This document shows positions 1 to 9,739 of a stretch of DNA of 33,635 nucleotides, one piece after another. The translations under genes and the position numbers were made by a program. The notes beneath the pieces are model-generated. The model did not search any database and was not told the origin of the DNA. It saw nothing but the letters and a program-made list of their open reading frames with translations. Positions within the stretch are counted from its first letter, which is position 1; the number at the start of each line of letters is the position of its first letter. This DNA is from Nanobdellota archaeon (GTDB lineage Archaea; Nanobdellota; Nanobdellia; Parvarchaeales; Parvarchaeaceae), in assembly GCA_021811735.1 (NCBI GenBank), contig JAJZNK010000014.1, forward strand, positions 1 through 33,635, written 5' to 3'.

Positions 1-271
1 TGTTACTTATTTTTATTATATTTTTGAATATGTCTCTGTTAAGGGACTTTAAAGGTGTTATATATAATACTTGGATACCCTCAGAATCCTGGTCTAATTT
101 ATCAAGTATTGGCAGGAATGCTGCCAGAGTTTTTCCATAGCCAGTCGGCGCGCGGAATATTATATTTTTTCCACTCTTTATTTTAGGTATTACTATTTTC
201 TGTATCTCAGTAAGTCCCTTAAATCCCAGTTCATCCAGTGCTCTGGATAGTTTTTCAGATATGCCTTCCAT
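1..271 (-). CDS. DEAD/DEAH-box (Lhr-like) helicase, N-terminal part; gene runs off the left edge
   Basis: Reverse-strand translation from ATG at 271: MEGISEKLSRALDELGFKGLTEIQKIVIPKIKSGKNIIFRAPTGYGKTLAAFLPILDKLDQDSEGIQVLYITPLKSLNRDIFKN; Q-motif region, Walker A (APTGYGKT), motif Ia (TPLKSLNRD). Open at the window boundary, absent from supplied ORF track. Confidence 0.85.
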   Translation of the reverse strand, partial: MEGISEKLSRALDELGFKGLTEIQKIVIPKIKSGKNIIFRAPTGYGKTLAAFLPILDKLDQDSEGIQVLYITPLKSLNRDIFKNIIKISN

Positions 272-340
272 TCTACTCCTTAAATAAGACGTTAACTTTA
301 GCTCGTATACTTATTAATAACTTTATGAGATATAATTACT

Positions 341-1537
341 ATGCAAGACCTAAATGAAACGGTTGAAAAAGCGCGTAAACTTTTCGTTCCTTCTGTCGAT
401 GACAAGAAAAAATTGGATATGATATCCACAAAGATAATAACTTCTTTAAGATATGTAACATCCAAAAAGAAACTATCCATCGAGTTTAAGTTCAGTGGAT
501 CTTATGCAAAAGGAACTTGGGTAAAAGGGGAGAGCGATATAGATATACTCGCCATTTTTCAAAAGGAAGCAGATATAAAGAACCTAAATTTAATAATCCC
601 GAAGGGATTTGTAGCGGCATTCGGTACGCGAAAGTATTTTAGGGGATACTTTGGCGGTGCAGAAATAGAAGTTGTTCCTATATTAAAATTTTCAGACATT
701 AAAAAAGTAAAGAACTCAATAGATCTTTCCATTTTACATGCAGATTACATAAACAGTAGACTCTCAAAGGAACAAAAAAATGATGTTATTATACTAAAAG
801 TTTTATGTAAGGCAAACGGCTGTTATGGATCCGAGACGTATATGCATGGGTTTTCAGGCTACGCTCTTGAGGTTATGATAGATAAATTCGGGGGTCTTGC
901 ACATCTTATAGATGAGGTAGAAACATGGAAGGAGAAAGTCGTTCTTGGTGAAAAAATTGGGATTACAGATTATCCTATATACCTTCCAGATCCTACCAAT
1001 GCTTCGAGGAATATATGTGCTTCTGTTAGCGTAGATCACTTATCAAAATTCATATTCGCCCTTAAACAGTTAAAAATATTTCCTTCAATAAATTTGTTTT
1101 TAAGAAAAAGTATAAAGAGTGTAGTTCTAGAGCAGAAAAAGAGAAGAAATACGACTCTTTTCGCATTTACTACACAGATAAAAGAACCAAAGGACATGTT
1201 TTTGTCAAAATACGTTAAAAATGCAAACAAACTTCTGGATGAGTTAAGGAAAGAAGACATAGAAGTGTACTCTATGGACTTTGATTATTCAAAGAATAAT
1301 GCAGTAATGTTCATGCAGGTTTCTAATACTCCAAAAACAAAAACCAGGGCGGTGTACGGGCCTTCAGTGTTCTCCCCTTCGAATGTTATAATTGAATTTA
1401 TGAAAGTGCATAGGGACGTTTTTATAGTCGAAAACAGACTTTGCTACGATAAAATTTATGGCATTAAAGACTTCAATAAATTTATATTGCTTAAAATAAA
1501 GGAATATATGTCTCAGAAATCTATATTAAACAATTGA
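341..1537 (+). CDS. cca: Archaeal (class I) CCA tRNA nucleotidyltransferase
   Basis: 398 aa; nucleotidyltransferase signature FKFSGSYAKGTWVKGESDIDILAIF, full-length archaeal CCA-adding enzyme architecture. Confidence 0.93.
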   Translation: MQDLNETVEKARKLFVPSVDDKKKLDMISTKIITSLRYVTSKKKLSIEFKFSGSYAKGTWVKGESDIDILAIFQKEADIKNLNLIIPKGFVAAFGTRKYFRGYFGGAEIEVVPILKFSDIKKVKNSIDLSILHADYINSRLSKEQKNDVIILKVLCKANGCYGSETYMHGFSGYALEVMIDKFGGLAHLIDEVETWKEKVVLGEKIGITDYPIYLPDPTNASRNICASVSVDHLSKFIFALKQLKIFPSINLFLRKSIKSVVLEQKKRRNTTLFAFTTQIKEPKDMFLSKYVKNANKLLDELRKEDIEVYSMDFDYSKNNAVMFMQVSNTPKTKTRAVYGPSVFSPSNVIIEFMKVHRDVFIVENRLCYDKIYGIKDFNKFILLKIKEYMSQKSILNN

Positions 1538-1538
1538 T

Positions 1539-1610
1539 GCCCGAGTAGCTCAACGGCAGAGCACTTGGCTGTTAACCAAGGTGTTGCAGGTTCGAATCCT
1601 GCCCCGGGCG
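1539..1610 (+). tRNA. tRNA-Asn (GTT)
   Basis: Cloverleaf folded by hand: acceptor gcccgag/cccgggc (one A-C mismatch), D-arm gctc..gagc, anticodon arm cttgg-ctgttaa-ccaag (GTT at 1571-1573), T-arm gcagg-ttcgaat-cctgc, discriminator G; no encoded CCA. Confidence 0.95.
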
Positions 1611-1775
1611 ATTCAATGGAACGTATTAACTAACCTTAAAAATTTGAAATTCTCTCTATTAGAATAAACGCTTTATTGCGAGTTTCAAAAACACTAAACA
1701 GGCAAGTAAAACACGGTTTTCTAGATTATGAGAAAGTATTAAAGTATTTATATCACATATTGTCTACATTCAAAA

Positions 1776-2484
1776 ATGGGATTGTTTGATTTGATAGATT
1801 TCATGGCCGAAAAGGCATATGACAAATACAAAGACTCTAAGATGGAAAGTGCGATGGATAGCTTACTCGAGGCAGTAGATACTTGTTCAGTTAATTTGGA
1901 GATTCTTCCTTATGACATGGGCGATAATCCACATATCTTGAAAGGTAAGGTATACAGGTTTGGTAAAGACCAAGTTGACAGTTCGGCGGCCTCTTATTTT
2001 CTTGTAACAAATAGCTGGCTTAAGAAAGCAGGCGTGAATATTGACGATGAAAAGATTTATCAAGCAGCATTCAATGAAAAGGGGGGGCTATGCAATTTTG
2101 GGTCTTGCGGGCAAGCATCCAGCGATTACAAAAAACTATGCTAATTTGTATCCTAATAAACCCGCTTTTCTTTCTCTTTTTGTCTATTTGAACGAAAGTA
2201 GCGCATTACTATCCGTTCCCAGGTATTTTCAGGATCCAAAAGACAAAAAATTTAAGCTGAGTAAAAAAGCAAACGTCGATAAGTTTGGGCAATTTGAAAA
2301 AATAAGCAAAGATAATTCCTCCGAGATAGACGAAAAACTTAAAAATTTCTACTTAAGAGCAAAAACATTCGCTTACTTAGTTGCAAAAGAATTAAACGAG
2401 TATGACAAGGCAGACCTTGACAATGCATTCAAACAGTTCGAAGAAAAGCATGGAAAAGGAACGGAAATAAGTTATACTTTCTAA
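1776..2484 (+). pseudogene. Hypothetical protein, one coding region split by a single-nucleotide frameshift in a G7 run
   Basis: ORFs 1776-2144 and 2041-2484 overlap; removing one G from ggggggg (2081-2087) gives continuous ...FNEKGGYAILGLAGKHPAITKNYANLYPNKPAF.... Either sequencing/assembly error or real frameshift. Confidence 0.75.
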
Positions 2485-2533
2485 TAGGTAAATTCTCTTA
2501 AAAGAATATATATTAACACCATGTCTTCTTAGT

Positions 2534-4957
2534 ATGCTAACTCAGAGGGCACAGATAGTTATTGGAATAGGCGTTATAATACTATCTGCAGCTTTTCTTT
2601 TAGTTGGTGTATATTTTGCAAATTTACAAGGTCTTTTCTTTCAAAACGGTGCCAGATCCCTACAATTGTTTGCAGATAATGTCGGGTTTTCAATAAATTC
2701 ACTTTACAGTGCACCTTCTTCAATGAGCATTACGTTGAATGGCAATAATTCATTGTGCTCGTGGGACCCATCCATCTCAGCATACACTTGTGCAGGCGGG
2801 TCAAAAATTTACAACGTTTCATATTCGAACGGGCCAACACTGGATTCTGGTAAGAACGTCTTCAGTGTTGCATTGTGTTTTATGGTTGGTTATGGATTTG
2901 GAGGGGTTGGTGGCTCGAAATCTGTCGAAACAGAAGCTGCCGATGAAGCAGCTGCAGTTACTTCACAAGTTGCGGGAGAAGATGCAGCTAGTATTGGTGA
3001 AAAAAGTACGCAAATTGCAACAGGAGATACTGAGGCAGCTGCAAAAACCACTGGGACAGAAAGTGAGCAATCTCCAAGTTTGGTAAGCAAGATAGGTCAA
3101 CGAATAAAAAAAGGGGTTATAACCACTACAAAACGCATGTTTGTACAAGATATACCGGAGGATTCGCTTCTCTCAAGCAGCTTTTCCTCAATACAAAAGG
3201 CTTTGCGTCAATCATCAGCTTTTTTACCCGTAGCTGTTGCTTCGATGTCGGTGGCACTTGTAGCAGTCCCTATATTTGAATTGTGGTTTGGAACAAGCAG
3301 TAGCAATCTAAATACATATATAACAAAAGGAGTTTACGCCAATGGTCAGCAAGTCGGTGCATTAACAGGACCTTCCGTGTCAATAAGTCAACAGATTTCA
3401 GCCGCCTATTTCAGCCAGGAACCTCTTCCATTTAAATATGCAGCAGCAGATTTCGTTTTGCAGCAGTATTCGCATACCTTGTCAAGTCTGCAAACATTGA
3501 ACTCATTACCGCCAGGTATTGGAAAGGATACTTTGATATTATTCGCTTCAAAACAAGTTGCTGTAAAACAAAATGTTCTATCAGAATTGTCAAGTTCAAC
3601 ATCGGCGATATCAAATCCATATTCTACTCCTTATGGAGGAGTGTCGGCCCCAGGTGTTTTAAGCTCTCCAAGTTCTTCAATCGGTTCAATCAGTCTTTCT
3701 GCAAGTGGTGCGGATCCGTTGCTTTCAATAACTTCTTTTCTTGCACAGAATGCTTTCCTTGTTTATGCAAGAACTGCGAGTTGTCTTAGTTTGCCACCGC
3801 AGCCTTTAAATGGGAATTCGTATAATTCCTTTGGCAAAGGGTTTTCTGCTGCCTCTTCGGAATTTGGAGCAGCGACTACACTTGTTAATCTATATACAAA
3901 GATAAATTCTGTCCTTCCGTTAGGCACGTATTTTGTCGGTTACGGCGGCGAAGTGTACTTGAATGGGCAATCCAATGGTAAACCGACTCAAGTTACCAGC
4001 CCAATAATAACAGATATGAAAGATATGTGTGAACTTGCTAGTACTTCATCACAACCTGGCGAGAATTTAAACACTATAATACAGCCAAGCGGCAATGGTT
4101 CTATAACGTTTTCTTTGTCGCAAGGACTCTACAATACATTGTGTTCCAGAAATAATGCTCTATTTCCACACACTCTCCAAACAGATATTAATGAGCTTCT
4201 TAATTCCCAGTCAAATACACAGAACATGTCAGTGCTCCTGCCCCCTGGAGACGCATTAGCCATATCAAACAGCACCAAAACAATTAACATATGCATCTAT
4301 CGCATGCTTATTGACTCATTCGGCTCCCCAGTGCTATCCACAAGCGGATTTACTTCGTCTGTTTTTAACGTCACAGAATTTGGTTCGCCAATCTCCTGCG
4401 TAAATCTTACTAATTTGACCGGTGGAAAAGTTAATGTAGGAATGTTAAATTCGGAGGTTGGCGCATTAAATAATAATATGCTTTTAAACAAGGATTTTTA
4501 TATAAATAATGGGTCTCTGATAGGTTTTTCTGTACCTGTTACTGATTTTCCAGATAGTTTAACATCGGTTAATATTCTTGGTTCATCTAATAACTTTTTA
4601 TCTGCAGGTAATTTCATCGCCGGAGGTAATCCAAGGTTAAAGACTGAATCAGGAATTGATTTTCCAGTGGTTTCATTTTTAGCGAGCATAGTTAAAGCCC
4701 AAGCACCAAAGTTGCAGACTTCAATTTTTTCTTCTCTTGCCAACTATCTTATTTCCCCGCTTTTCATGATTTCTTCACATGCTACCAATTTATCTTATTA
4801 TGAGACCGATTATGCGAATGTAACTCTCCAGTTCCAGAGAATTAATAAAAATGGTATTATTTATTATAATATAACCAACACATATAATAACTTGGTTTTT
4901 GGAGTGTATCCAAACAATGCAAATTCATTTGGAGGTACATACTTTTCAGGTAGCTAA
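2534..4957 (+). CDS. Large membrane-anchored surface protein, first gene of pilin-like operon
   Basis: 807 aa; N-terminal hydrophobic helix (IVIGIGVIILSAAFLLVGVYF), further hydrophobic segments (VFSVALCFMVGYGFGGVGG; FLPVAVASMSVALVAVPIFELWF), Ser/Asn/Thr-rich rest with many N-x-S/T sequons. Confidence 0.8.
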   Translation: MLTQRAQIVIGIGVIILSAAFLLVGVYFANLQGLFFQNGARSLQLFADNVGFSINSLYSAPSSMSITLNGNNSLCSWDPSISAYTCAGGSKIYNVSYSNGPTLDSGKNVFSVALCFMVGYGFGGVGGSKSVETEAADEAAAVTSQVAGEDAASIGEKSTQIATGDTEAAAKTTGTESEQSPSLVSKIGQRIKKGVITTTKRMFVQDIPEDSLLSSSFSSIQKALRQSSAFLPVAVASMSVALVAVPIFELWFGTSSSNLNTYITKGVYANGQQVGALTGPSVSISQQISAAYFSQEPLPFKYAAADFVLQQYSHTLSSLQTLNSLPPGIGKDTLILFASKQVAVKQNVLSELSSSTSAISNPYSTPYGGVSAPGVLSSPSSSIGSISLSASGADPLLSITSFLAQNAFLVYARTASCLSLPPQPLNGNSYNSFGKGFSAASSEFGAATTLVNLYTKINSVLPLGTYFVGYGGEVYLNGQSNGKPTQVTSPIITDMKDMCELASTSSQPGENLNTIIQPSGNGSITFSLSQGLYNTLCSRNNALFPHTLQTDINELLNSQSNTQNMSVLLPPGDALAISNSTKTINICIYRMLIDSFGSPVLSTSGFTSSVFNVTEFGSPISCVNLTNLTGGKVNVGMLNSEVGALNNNMLLNKDFYINNGSLIGFSVPVTDFPDSLTSVNILGSSNNFLSAGNFIAGGNPRLKTESGIDFPVVSFLASIVKAQAPKLQTSIFSSLANYLISPLFMISSHATNLSYYETDYANVTLQFQRINKNGIIYYNITNTYNNLVFGVYPNNANSFGGTYFSGS

Positions 4958-4962
4958 AAATT

Positions 4963-5769
4963 ATGGCATTGATGGAGATGATGGCGTTTTTGAATGCAGG
5001 CATACTTATAGTTGCGTTTGCGCTTCTTTTAGTTGTTTTATCGTTCAGTATTTCACAGATAAACAGTAGCAGCGTATTTGCGAATTCAGAGTCCGTGGCA
5101 ACAGGGATAGGGACACGCCTCATAACCTCTCCAAACTGTTTTGCTTATAAGAACACAATAACATACTATAATTCAACTCTTGATGCACCTGGTGGACCAC
5201 TTTATTCTTCATCTTACACAGAACCAGGCGTCGTTAATGTTAACAAGTTTATCGAGAATTATTTCCTATCATGTATGCAGTATATATATTTTGGTGGGGC
5301 TACGAACATACCGGCTCTGCAATCAGATTTAGCGGCAGCCACAGGCGTATCCTTGACATTATCCGATACGCAGGTTCCAAGTGCGTTGGGCCCGACCGGT
5401 TCATTATATCTCTCAAATTACAACCAATTTAATTTTGGGAATAGTTTCCAGCAAACAGAGGCTTTGATACAAAGATATGCACAAATAGCACAATACGCAG
5501 CAATGGGTGCTAGTATGGTAACAAGTTTAGGGGTAATGATAGCTACAGGAGGCTTGATACAGTTCAACATAATACTCGCAATCGGACAGCAATCTAGTAC
5601 AGAAATACTTCCACAATATGCACTTGGAACAGTTTTTTATTCTGAAAATACCTATAAAGAATCGTTTCCCGTTGAGATACAATTTACAAATGCGAACGGG
5701 CAACCAACATTTCAAAACACAGGAGTATTAACAGTAGATGTAACTTATGGAATTCCGCCTTATAGTTAG
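4963..5769 (+). CDS. Membrane-anchored surface protein, second gene of pilin-like operon
   Basis: 268 aa; N-terminal hydrophobic helix (AGILIVAFALLLVVLSFSISQ) and second hydrophobic stretch; starts 5 nt after the previous stop. Confidence 0.8.
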   Translation: MALMEMMAFLNAGILIVAFALLLVVLSFSISQINSSSVFANSESVATGIGTRLITSPNCFAYKNTITYYNSTLDAPGGPLYSSSYTEPGVVNVNKFIENYFLSCMQYIYFGGATNIPALQSDLAAATGVSLTLSDTQVPSALGPTGSLYLSNYNQFNFGNSFQQTEALIQRYAQIAQYAAMGASMVTSLGVMIATGGLIQFNIILAIGQQSSTEILPQYALGTVFYSENTYKESFPVEIQFTNANGQPTFQNTGVLTVDVTYGIPPYS

Positions 5770-6331
5770 ATTCGGGAGAAAAGGTCAGCTTGAGGTGCTA
5801 GATCTAGTACTGGCTCCCATGGCTGCAGTCGTGCTCGCTGTACTAGCTTCTGCATTACTTCATAACGCCACTGCGAATCTGTTGACAGCCGTCAACCAGC
5901 AACCCGCTTCGTTTTCATGTAACTTTGCGTTGGACTCAATCTACAGTACATATTATGTGCATACTGCGTATACACTTTCCCAACTGGCTTTATCAAATCC
6001 GGGGCAGTACTCATTTGCCCAATCAAATAAACAACAAAGCTTATCCACAAGTTGTGGAGGTTCATGCAACCCCGCCTATAGTTATAGTCAGAGTTATCTG
6101 TACAATTCTTCATCTCTTTATGACGATTTTATAGGCTATTTTTCCGGATTTTCATTAAGTAATTTCCAGATTTTGACCGGCCAGCAGGCACCAACTTTAA
6201 ATGCTTTGGGTATTAAAGTTTTCCTAAATCAGATACCCGCAGGAGTGACGGGAAAGCAGGAATGCAGTCTTAATGTTTATAATCCTGCAAGTCCATTACA
6301 CCCCTATACTATCTATGGAGTGATGAACTGA
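5747..6331 (+). CDS. Prepilin-like surface protein, third gene of operon
   Basis: 194 aa; RKGQLEVLDLVLAPMAAVVLAVLASALL resembles an archaeal prepilin signal (basic-G-Q then hydrophobic helix with an early Glu); 23-nt overlap with upstream ORF. Confidence 0.75.
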   Translation: MEFRLIVRFGRKGQLEVLDLVLAPMAAVVLAVLASALLHNATANLLTAVNQQPASFSCNFALDSIYSTYYVHTAYTLSQLALSNPGQYSFAQSNKQQSLSTSCGGSCNPAYSYSQSYLYNSSSLYDDFIGYFSGFSLSNFQILTGQQAPTLNALGIKVFLNQIPAGVTGKQECSLNVYNPASPLHPYTIYGVMN

Positions 6332-9300
6332 TGGATAAAAAAGGACAGGCAAACATGATAGTTGTCCTTGGGATGGTTGCAGCTACCATATATATCGCTC
6401 TTAATGCCTTTGGTTACATAAGTAACGTGGGTTTAAGTTCGAAGATAGAGATAAGTGCTCAGAACAGTATCTACCAGACTCTTGCACTCAAAGACTATCT
6501 TCTCCAAGAGGCAAATTACAACTTTCAGAAGGCTCAGCTTTTCGATGGGTTAACTTTACAACCCAGCTCTGTTAATTGTGGTTATATAAATACTTCACAG
6601 TCATTACCCTTTGTTCCTATACCACAGGTATATTACTGGAGAAACTTTGCCGGGCAGATTTGTCTTCCTAACAATAATCTAATAGAATACGGACTGGAAA
6701 CTCTTCTTAATCAAAATTCTTTTGAAATAGTGAACTCATCAGGTACCGATATACAGTCTAATCTAATCTTAAATCTTTCAGTGAAAAAAGGTCAAGTCTT
6801 CTCCGGTAACTTCACTGCACCATTTCTGAGCAAGAATTACACGTTTTTCTATAATTCATCTTCCGATGAATTCTCTATTTGCAGACAGTCAAAAAATTCA
6901 TGCGTTTATACGTTAAATGATTCTCCAATTGGCTTAAACTTTAATATGTCCGGATTGACATTTACTTCCCTTCCCAACCAGAATGTTATATCAGGAGTAA
7001 TAAGCCAGGGAGTTTCTACAAATGCATTTTTCAGCGGTTCTGGACTTTCTCCGTCAAGTCAATATACCATTGTGACGTTCCCCGGTGGTAATATAGCAAT
7101 CCTATATTCAAATACTATCTCAGGGGTGACCAGTTTTAATCTGACACCTATGCCAAATAAGAATTTTTATACTCTTAATAGTGTTCTTGCATATGACAGA
7201 GGACATGGGATACAAAGTATTCAGTTAGTTAACAATTCGAATCAGATTTTTGAAGGGGTAAATTATACGTTTTCTGTAACATCCGATACAAATGGAGTCT
7301 TTTCGATAACTCCTACTAATTACGTCATGTTTGGAATCCAACCTCAGTTCGTTTATTACAAATATATACTGAATAGTATACAAAACTCTGGAGTACAGAA
7401 TCTCCTATTCCCTAACAACCAAAATCTTTATATCTCATATTCAGCGTTTCCTCTATATTCTCCACAGGTTTGCATCAATTATAATGAAGGGGAGTACAGC
7501 CTGCAAAACTGTCTTACTTTGTCGGATTCAATAACAGGTAAAAATTACCTTAGTCAGTTGATGCAGGTAGGAACAGCATTTGTAAATGAAAGTTTTCCGA
7601 TAGGTAACCAAAAAATAGAAGGGTTTGCTCAGTATGAAATAGATAATTACATTTCAAATGCTATAAATGCGGTAAATCTGAGAACAGTGTCTGTCAATGG
7701 CAGACCAAAGTATGACTGGTACTCTGCATTGATCCTAGCTTTGGGTTCGCCACAAGGTACAAATTACCTTATAAGTAAACTTGCCAACGTAAAGGAATCT
7801 TATTATAATACCTATATATATGACTGCGAACAAAGCGCAGCAGATCTCTCCTACTGCAGAAATTTGTTATCATCAACACTCTCTCAAGATATCATGGCTT
7901 TGTTCCAACAGCAAATGCCACAAGAACTTAGCTTCCTTTCCGGCACTAATTTCAATATTAACGTTTTGAATTTGTCTGTAAATGCAAGTGAACTTTCGTC
8001 GTGTACAAATGCCAGCAATTATAGCGTAAGTTCAAATTATGCCTATTCCGTAAACAGTAGTCCTGTAAACGGAAACTATTCAGAGGAAATACTTGGTATA
8101 CCAATATCCCTAGATTTCGGATATCAGAACAGTCTAAATTTACACCCCACCGAGGCGTGCGGAATACAAAAATCGCCGTATTCTACTGGCTATTCCGGAT
8201 TTTCGCAAGCTTTGATAACAAATAATAACACTTATATAAACTGTGCGCCGATAATGGCCCAAAGATTTCTTAACAATACGTGTATCGCAAGCCTTGAGAC
8301 TACAGATTCCAATGTTGCCAGTTATCTCAATTCCACGAGTTCTGCCCCGAGTAGAGAATTCTGCAGAAAAGAAACAAGTGGTCAGTATTTTTGTCCTTAT
8401 TATAAACTGTCTAGTTTTTCCTACAAAAACTGGCTCACAAACAGTAATAGTTGTCCGAATTACTTTGTAATAGACAATGAAAACTTTACGACCACACAAA
8501 ACAGTTACAGGTTAGTATCAGTTTACGGCGGTGGCGCAAATTCCTTGAGCTTGTCTTTTTACAATAAAACATTTGCATTATACAATGGTACTCTATCTCT
8601 CCCCACAAATCTAAGTTTTACAGTAGGATTCAACTCGACGGGGCCTTATGCTGGAATCGATGCGTTCTTCTCCACCAATAATCTTTTAACTGGGAGTGTT
8701 ATTTCAGCATCGTTTAATTCCGTGCATGATCCTATAGGGATATACAACTATTCTATATCAACAAATTCTTTAACTATGTTAAGTGGATCAAACAATTTTA
8801 TCTTTCCAAACACAAAAAACCAGATAAGTCTTAATAGATACTGCACTTCAGCAGGTTGCAACATAACATCGTATTTAAATTCAAAGTTCGAGAGCAGTTT
8901 TTACGGTAATTTCCCCTCTTCGACGTCAAGCGTAAATTTGCTAGGTGTTTCGACACCTTCCAGTTCTTCTTCAGCCATAGTAAGCTACGCATTCGTAAGC
9001 AATTTTATGCCAGCGTATAATCCTATAATAAATGAACTGTCATACACTCCTGCCACTCAGCTAAACCCCTCTCTAAATACCTCATTTGGTCTCACAACTG
9101 CTAACAACACTTATTTTAATGAATTTATTCTAAATTCGACTACTATGACAAGCACATATCAGTTAGAACTTGATCTCAACTCAAGGTTTAATTTTAAATA
9201 TATGTTACCTGGGTATATAAAGATCTTTGGGATTTATCCAAATAACAACGTAAAACAACTTTACTGGTGGAACCAAAATACTATAGCAAATGGTGGTGTT

Positions 9301-9738
9301 ATATGGGTCAATCTTACTCAAAATGTCCCAGCTGAATTATATGTTGTATATGGAGAAGGAGCATTAGCGAGTGGCAAGACATATGATAATGGGACATCTG
9401 TTTTTCCAATGTTCTATTTTATAAATCAAACAGGCAACTCATTTAATTTTCTGTATCCTAATAATAATCAGCACTCTATTGGTGCATTTTATTCGAATGT
9501 TGGCTTAAACCTTACAAATGAAGAACCAATCCCGCCATACGTCTATAATTCGACTCTTAACTTATATTATGAGGAATTTGCATGCATAAACAAAAATCCT
9601 TTCAATCTTATACTTCTTAACGGTACTTATTCTTCATCCCCTCCAAACTTTAATATAAATGAATTGTATAACAATTTTGGTACGCTTTATCCAAACCTCA
9701 CAATAATCGGTAAAAAAACTTATACGAGCTGGCCTTGA
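6331..9738 (+). CDS. Large prepilin-like surface protein with a DUF2341-like C-terminal region
   Basis: 1135 aa; MDKKGQANMIVVLGMVAATIYIALNAF N-terminus; TGATG coupling with previous gene; C-terminal YMLPGYIKIFGIYPNNNVKQLYWWNQNTIANGGVIWVNLTQNVPAELYVVYGEG resembles DUF2341-type beta domain. Confidence 0.8.
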   Translation: MDKKGQANMIVVLGMVAATIYIALNAFGYISNVGLSSKIEISAQNSIYQTLALKDYLLQEANYNFQKAQLFDGLTLQPSSVNCGYINTSQSLPFVPIPQVYYWRNFAGQICLPNNNLIEYGLETLLNQNSFEIVNSSGTDIQSNLILNLSVKKGQVFSGNFTAPFLSKNYTFFYNSSSDEFSICRQSKNSCVYTLNDSPIGLNFNMSGLTFTSLPNQNVISGVISQGVSTNAFFSGSGLSPSSQYTIVTFPGGNIAILYSNTISGVTSFNLTPMPNKNFYTLNSVLAYDRGHGIQSIQLVNNSNQIFEGVNYTFSVTSDTNGVFSITPTNYVMFGIQPQFVYYKYILNSIQNSGVQNLLFPNNQNLYISYSAFPLYSPQVCINYNEGEYSLQNCLTLSDSITGKNYLSQLMQVGTAFVNESFPIGNQKIEGFAQYEIDNYISNAINAVNLRTVSVNGRPKYDWYSALILALGSPQGTNYLISKLANVKESYYNTYIYDCEQSAADLSYCRNLLSSTLSQDIMALFQQQMPQELSFLSGTNFNINVLNLSVNASELSSCTNASNYSVSSNYAYSVNSSPVNGNYSEEILGIPISLDFGYQNSLNLHPTEACGIQKSPYSTGYSGFSQALITNNNTYINCAPIMAQRFLNNTCIASLETTDSNVASYLNSTSSAPSREFCRKETSGQYFCPYYKLSSFSYKNWLTNSNSCPNYFVIDNENFTTTQNSYRLVSVYGGGANSLSLSFYNKTFALYNGTLSLPTNLSFTVGFNSTGPYAGIDAFFSTNNLLTGSVISASFNSVHDPIGIYNYSISTNSLTMLSGSNNFIFPNTKNQISLNRYCTSAGCNITSYLNSKFESSFYGNFPSSTSSVNLLGVSTPSSSSSAIVSYAFVSNFMPAYNPIINELSYTPATQLNPSLNTSFGLTTANNTYFNEFILNSTTMTSTYQLELDLNSRFNFKYMLPGYIKIFGIYPNNNVKQLYWWNQNTIANGGVIWVNLTQNVPAELYVVYGEGALASGKTYDNGTSVFPMFYFINQTGNSFNFLYPNNNQHSIGAFYSNVGLNLTNEEPIPPYVYNSTLNLYYEEFACINKNPFNLILLNGTYSSSPPNFNINELYNNFGTLYPNLTIIGKKTYTSWP

Positions 9739-9739
9739 T

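Noticed and set aside
1611-1775. 165-bp gap after tRNA-Asn as an RNA gene
   Set aside because: AT-rich with no stable helices found by eye; only a plausible TATA for the downstream ORF.
2080-2144. Cys-containing tail GGLCNFGSCGQASSDYKKLC as a genuine C-terminus
   Set aside because: Better explained as out-of-frame translation after the G7 frameshift.
2890-3148. Antisense ORFs (2890-3090, 2963-3148) and many other small minus-strand ORFs
   Set aside because: They are shadows of long plus-strand genes with recognisable products or signal sequences; no independent motifs.
8140-8499. 119-aa minus ORF inside the 6331-9738 gene (also 11240-11590, 12004-12360)
   Set aside because: Arg/Cys-rich nonsense-like composition typical of antisense of S/N/T-rich coding sequence; no start context.
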